A DNA stretch of 64,000 nt from positions 62,001-126,000 of the forward strand of contig JACJXD010000005.1 in NCBI GenBank assembly GCA_020636845.1. The letters run 5' to 3'. Within the stretch, counting starts at the first letter, position 1; each line of letters opens with the position of its first letter. Origin of the DNA: Bacteroidales bacterium (lineage in GTDB: Bacteria > Bacteroidota > Bacteroidia > Bacteroidales > Tenuifilaceae). Below, one piece after another: positions 61,299-64,000 of this stretch. The position numbers and the translations under genes are program-made. Below the pieces are notes generated by a model. The model saw only the letters and a list, made by a program, of their open reading frames with translations. It was not told the origin of the DNA and did no database searches.

Positions 61299-63599
61299 AT
61301 GAGGCCTTGCAGAGTTTTGCTTGCTATTTTGCTGCTTTTTACTTTTAAGGTTGAAGCGCAGCAGGTAAGTTTGGTGTTAAGCGGAGGGGGCGCAAAGGGT
61401 ATAGCCCATATTGGTGTAATTAAGGCTCTTGAGGAGAACGATATTCCAATCGATAATATTTCAGGAACATCAATAGGTGCTATTGTTGGAGCATTGTATG
61501 CCATGGGATACTCTCCCGAGGAGATGATACAGCTTTTTAAAACCAGTGATTTTTATAACTGGAGCCACGGGTTGGTTGATAACAGTTTGCGTTTCAATAT
61601 AAACGATTTGTCTCTTTACGATGCAGAAAACATAAGTGTGGGGTTATCTATTGGAAAGTTGGGTGTGAAACCGCGAATTGCATCCAACCTAATTTCATCG
61701 GTAGGCATGGATATTGCTTTTTCGGAGTTGTTTTCGCAAGGAACCGCGGTATGCAATGGAAACTACGATAGTTTGTTTATTCCCTTTAGGTGCAACGCAT
61801 CCGATGTTGTAAATAAAAAAATGATTTGTTTTAAAAATGGCGATTTAGGTAGAAGTGTAAGAGCCTCAATGACATTTCCTTTATATTTTAAGCCAATATT
61901 TATTGATTCTTTACTGCTATTTGATGGCGGAATATACAACAACTTTTTGTGGGAGGAGGCTTACAAAACCTTTTCTCCCGGCTTCATTATAGGAAGCAAG
62001 GTTGCATCGAATAGTAAGGTTCCGAACGATGACGATCCGCTATTACAGCTCGAAACCATGATAGTTGGTTTAACCAACTATAGTATTCCGGATTCGTTGG
62101 GTTTTGTTATCGATACTCATTTTGAGGATGTAGAATTATTGGATTTTGATAAAGTTGATGAGATATACATGATTGGGTATAACAATGCGCAAAAGTTTAT
62201 ACCTTCTCTTAAGAAAAAAATTGCTAGAAGAGTACCGCTTGCTCAGTTGGAAGCTAAACGTAAAGTTTTTAGAGAGAAATTACCTCCGTTTTACATTGGA
62301 AGCATAACCCTTGATGGGCTGAATAAAAAGCAAATTAAGTATATTAAGAGGTTGGTATTCAATAAATACTCAATAATTACAATAGATAAATTCAAAAAGG
62401 ACTACTATAGGCTAATGTCCGACAGGGCTTTTTCGCGTATAGAACCATTTTTTACTTATAATAAAAGTACTGGTTTGTTTGATGTTAAGTTGAAACCAAA
62501 GTTGAAAAGGACTATCGATTTAGGCCTAGGCTTAAGTTTATCGTCCGATATTGGTAATGAGGGTTTTGTTTCTACTAATTATAACTGGATTTCACGCACG
62601 TCGAATACGCTGTACAGCAACATGTATTTTGGGAAACTTTTTAATAGTGTGAGACTTTCGGCTGTCAAGACGTTTCCAACAATAGTTCCGGTTTCATTAA
62701 TAGGAACGGTTCTTGCAAATAGGTTGGATTACCATCGGAGTAATCCATTACCGTTTTACGAAGATTTGAAACCTGCCTATGCAATACAGAACGAGGTTTT
62801 TGCTATGGGCGAGGTGAAAATTAGTCATACTAGTGCGTTTAATTCAACTTTGTATGTAGAAAGAGGGCAAAAACTCGATGAGTATTATCAAACTGAGCAA
62901 TACTATTCGTTCGATACCCCTGATAAAACTTTATTCGATTATGTGAAAGGGTCGATAAGGCTGGAAAAATATACGCTGAATTCGAAGCAGTATGCAACTA
63001 GAGGACGGCATCAGCAATTAAGCATTTCGTATTATCAAGGAGACGAAACGCACCGACCAGGAACTACTGCGCCACAAACGGTTAAGCAGGTGTACGACCA
63101 TAAATTTTTTACAGCATACTTTTATAACGAAAGTTACCATCGTTTGCTTGGAAATGCGCTTTGGCTTGGTTTTAATTTGGAGGGGTACTATTCAAGTCAA
63201 AAACTTTTTAATAACTACTATGCTACGTTATTATCGACTAATCAGTTTTCGTCAACGGTTTATTCCCAGTCGATGTTTTTAAAACGGTATCGCAGTCCAC
63301 AGTACTTTGCAGTTGGATTAACTCCTGTTCTAAACATTGGTAAAAACTTTCATTTAAGAGTTTCAGCCTTTTTATTTCAACCTATGAAAACTATAGAGCA
63401 GGATGATAACTTGAATGTGTACTTTGATGAGACTTTTAGTAAACGCTGGTTAATTGGTGATTTTGCCTTGGTTTATAATACACCTTTTGGTCCGTTTGCC
63501 GCATCGGTTTCGTATTTTCCGTCCAATGGCGGTAAAGAGTTGTATTTTAACGTGACCTTTGGCTACTCAATATTTAATCCAAGGGTTTTCGATAATTAG
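61299..63599 (+). CDS. Patatin-POTRA-barrel protein (type Vd autotransporter-like)
   Basis: A 766-residue exported protein. After the signal peptide (Ala20|Gln21), a patatin phospholipase domain (21 to about 310) has the oxyanion glycines G29-G30-G31, nucleophile Ser58 in G-T-S-I-G and Asp209 in D-G-G. About 330-400 looks like one POTRA unit (Y-I-G-S-I-T-L-D-G). From about 405 to the end is an Omp85-type beta-barrel. The order and length match the type Vd proteins PlpD and FplA. It starts 12 bp after the phosphatase gene. Confidence 0.85.
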   Translation: MRPCRVLLAILLLFTFKVEAQQVSLVLSGGGAKGIAHIGVIKALEENDIPIDNISGTSIGAIVGALYAMGYSPEEMIQLFKTSDFYNWSHGLVDNSLRFNINDLSLYDAENISVGLSIGKLGVKPRIASNLISSVGMDIAFSELFSQGTAVCNGNYDSLFIPFRCNASDVVNKKMICFKNGDLGRSVRASMTFPLYFKPIFIDSLLLFDGGIYNNFLWEEAYKTFSPGFIIGSKVASNSKVPNDDDPLLQLETMIVGLTNYSIPDSLGFVIDTHFEDVELLDFDKVDEIYMIGYNNAQKFIPSLKKKIARRVPLAQLEAKRKVFREKLPPFYIGSITLDGLNKKQIKYIKRLVFNKYSIITIDKFKKDYYRLMSDRAFSRIEPFFTYNKSTGLFDVKLKPKLKRTIDLGLGLSLSSDIGNEGFVSTNYNWISRTSNTLYSNMYFGKLFNSVRLSAVKTFPTIVPVSLIGTVLANRLDYHRSNPLPFYEDLKPAYAIQNEVFAMGEVKISHTSAFNSTLYVERGQKLDEYYQTEQYYSFDTPDKTLFDYVKGSIRLEKYTLNSKQYATRGRHQQLSISYYQGDETHRPGTTAPQTVKQVYDHKFFTAYFYNESYHRLLGNALWLGFNLEGYYSSQKLFNNYYATLLSTNQFSSTVYSQSMFLKRYRSPQYFAVGLTPVLNIGKNFHLRVSAFLFQPMKTIEQDDNLNVYFDETFSKRWLIGDFALVYNTPFGPFAASVSYFPSNGGKELYFNVTFGYSIFNPRVFDN

Positions 63600-63608
63600 A
63601 CGAAGAAG

Positions 63609-64000
63609 TTACTGTTTGTGCTCAATAAGGTTTCGCATCTTTTGAATAAGCACCTCTATTTGGAATGGTTTGCTAATGTAATCGTCCATGCCGGCAGCCA
63701 AACTTTCCTCCCTATCCCCAAGTAGTGCATTTGCGGTAATGGCAATTATCGGGGTGTGGCTATTAGAACTTGCTTCAATTTCACGAATCTTTTTCGAAGC
63801 AACATATCCGTTCATAATTGGCATTTGAATATCCATAAGTATAATATCGTACTTGCTGGTTCCAAATTTATCCAGTGCCTCTTTTCCGTTAGCCGCTACA
63901 TCAATATTTTTAACAATATTTTTAAGGCTAAGAATAACAATTTTCTGGTTAATCAGGTTGTCTTCAACAAGTAAAACATTTGCGCTTCCAAGTTTGTGTT
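63609..64000 (-). CDS. C-terminal receiver domain of a response regulator or hybrid sensor kinase (partial)
   Basis: The gene runs out of the window at its 5' end. The visible 130 residues are a CheY-like receiver: V-L-L-V-E-D-N, the phospho-accepting Asp in I-I-L-M-D-I-Q-M-P, Thr in I-I-A-I-T-A-N-A and Lys in I-S-K-P-F. Receivers ending a protein like this, with no output domain, are typical of hybrid histidine kinases. It is convergent to the patatin gene, which ends 9 bp away. Confidence 0.85.
   Translation of the reverse strand, partial: HKLGSANVLLVEDNLINQKIVILSLKNIVKNIDVAANGKEALDKFGTSKYDIILMDIQMPIMNGYVASKKIREIEASSNSHTPIIAITANALLGDREESLAAGMDDYISKPFQIEVLIQKMRNLIEHKQ

Noticed and set aside
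1..64000. rRNA, tRNA, CRISPR array or mobile element
   Set aside because: No gene-free stretch is long or structured enough; the largest is 368 bp and holds promoters. No repeat-spacer pattern or transposase was seen.

Overview
The window is a chromosomal segment of a Bacteroidota bacterium, most probably of the order Bacteroidales or a close relative. The case rests on promoters of the Bacteroidota type (TTTG or TTG, then about 20 nt, then TAnnTTTG), genes that mostly lack Shine-Dalgarno sites, and lineage-typical proteins: a DAHP synthase/chorismate mutase fusion, a GlmU-like sugar nucleotidyltransferase, a DUF4492-CydAB oxidase, an EF-G2 paralogue, a Reg_prop/Y_Y_Y sensor and exported proteins whose mature N-terminus is glutamine. 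No rRNA, tRNA, insertion sequence, prophage or CRISPR array was seen; it is mostly core genome.

1-16 kb: the 3' end of a flippase-like membrane protein, an AlkD-like protein, a Bax-inhibitor-1 protein, ribosomal protein L31 (type B), a GlmU-like protein, Lon, CoaD and a thioredoxin-fold protein with a degenerate active site. A Nudix hydrolase and pyrE are divergent with overlapping start codons. On the minus strand follow PAP2 phosphatase, ObgE, Adk, Hpt, an M28 peptidase and grpE-dnaJ.

16-36 kb: purE leads a cluster with two outer-membrane beta-barrel proteins. A minus-strand operon holds a HAD hydrolase, a glutaminyl cyclase lipoprotein, aspartase and a GT-C-like membrane protein. Then come pssA-purS, aroF-chorismate mutase (minus), a beta-barrel protein, and a cytochrome bd operon (DUF4492, cydA, cydB, an unlisted 41-residue membrane protein, a radical SAM protein). 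A cyclophilin, a TauE/SafE transporter and EF-G2 follow, all minus.

36-56 kb: one long plus-strand block of str, S10, spc and alpha operons (rpsL to rplQ, with fusA, secY, map, infA, rpmJ, rpoA), preceded by two tandem promoters and closed by a terminator, then eno. EF-G2, whose GTPase residues are lost, lies divergently upstream of the operon that encodes the normal EF-G.

56-64 kb: a UbiD-family decarboxylase, a 1106-residue propeller sensor fused to a SpoIIE phosphatase, a patatin-POTRA-barrel protein (type Vd secretion), and the receiver-domain end of a response regulator or hybrid kinase on the minus strand.

The genes are mainly translation, protein quality control, nucleotide synthesis and envelope functions. 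The most interesting points are the CydX-like small protein after cydB, the GTPase-degenerate EF-G2, the glutaminyl cyclase together with five exported proteins bearing Gln at +1, the HhH-barrel protein, and the shared extended -7 promoter element.
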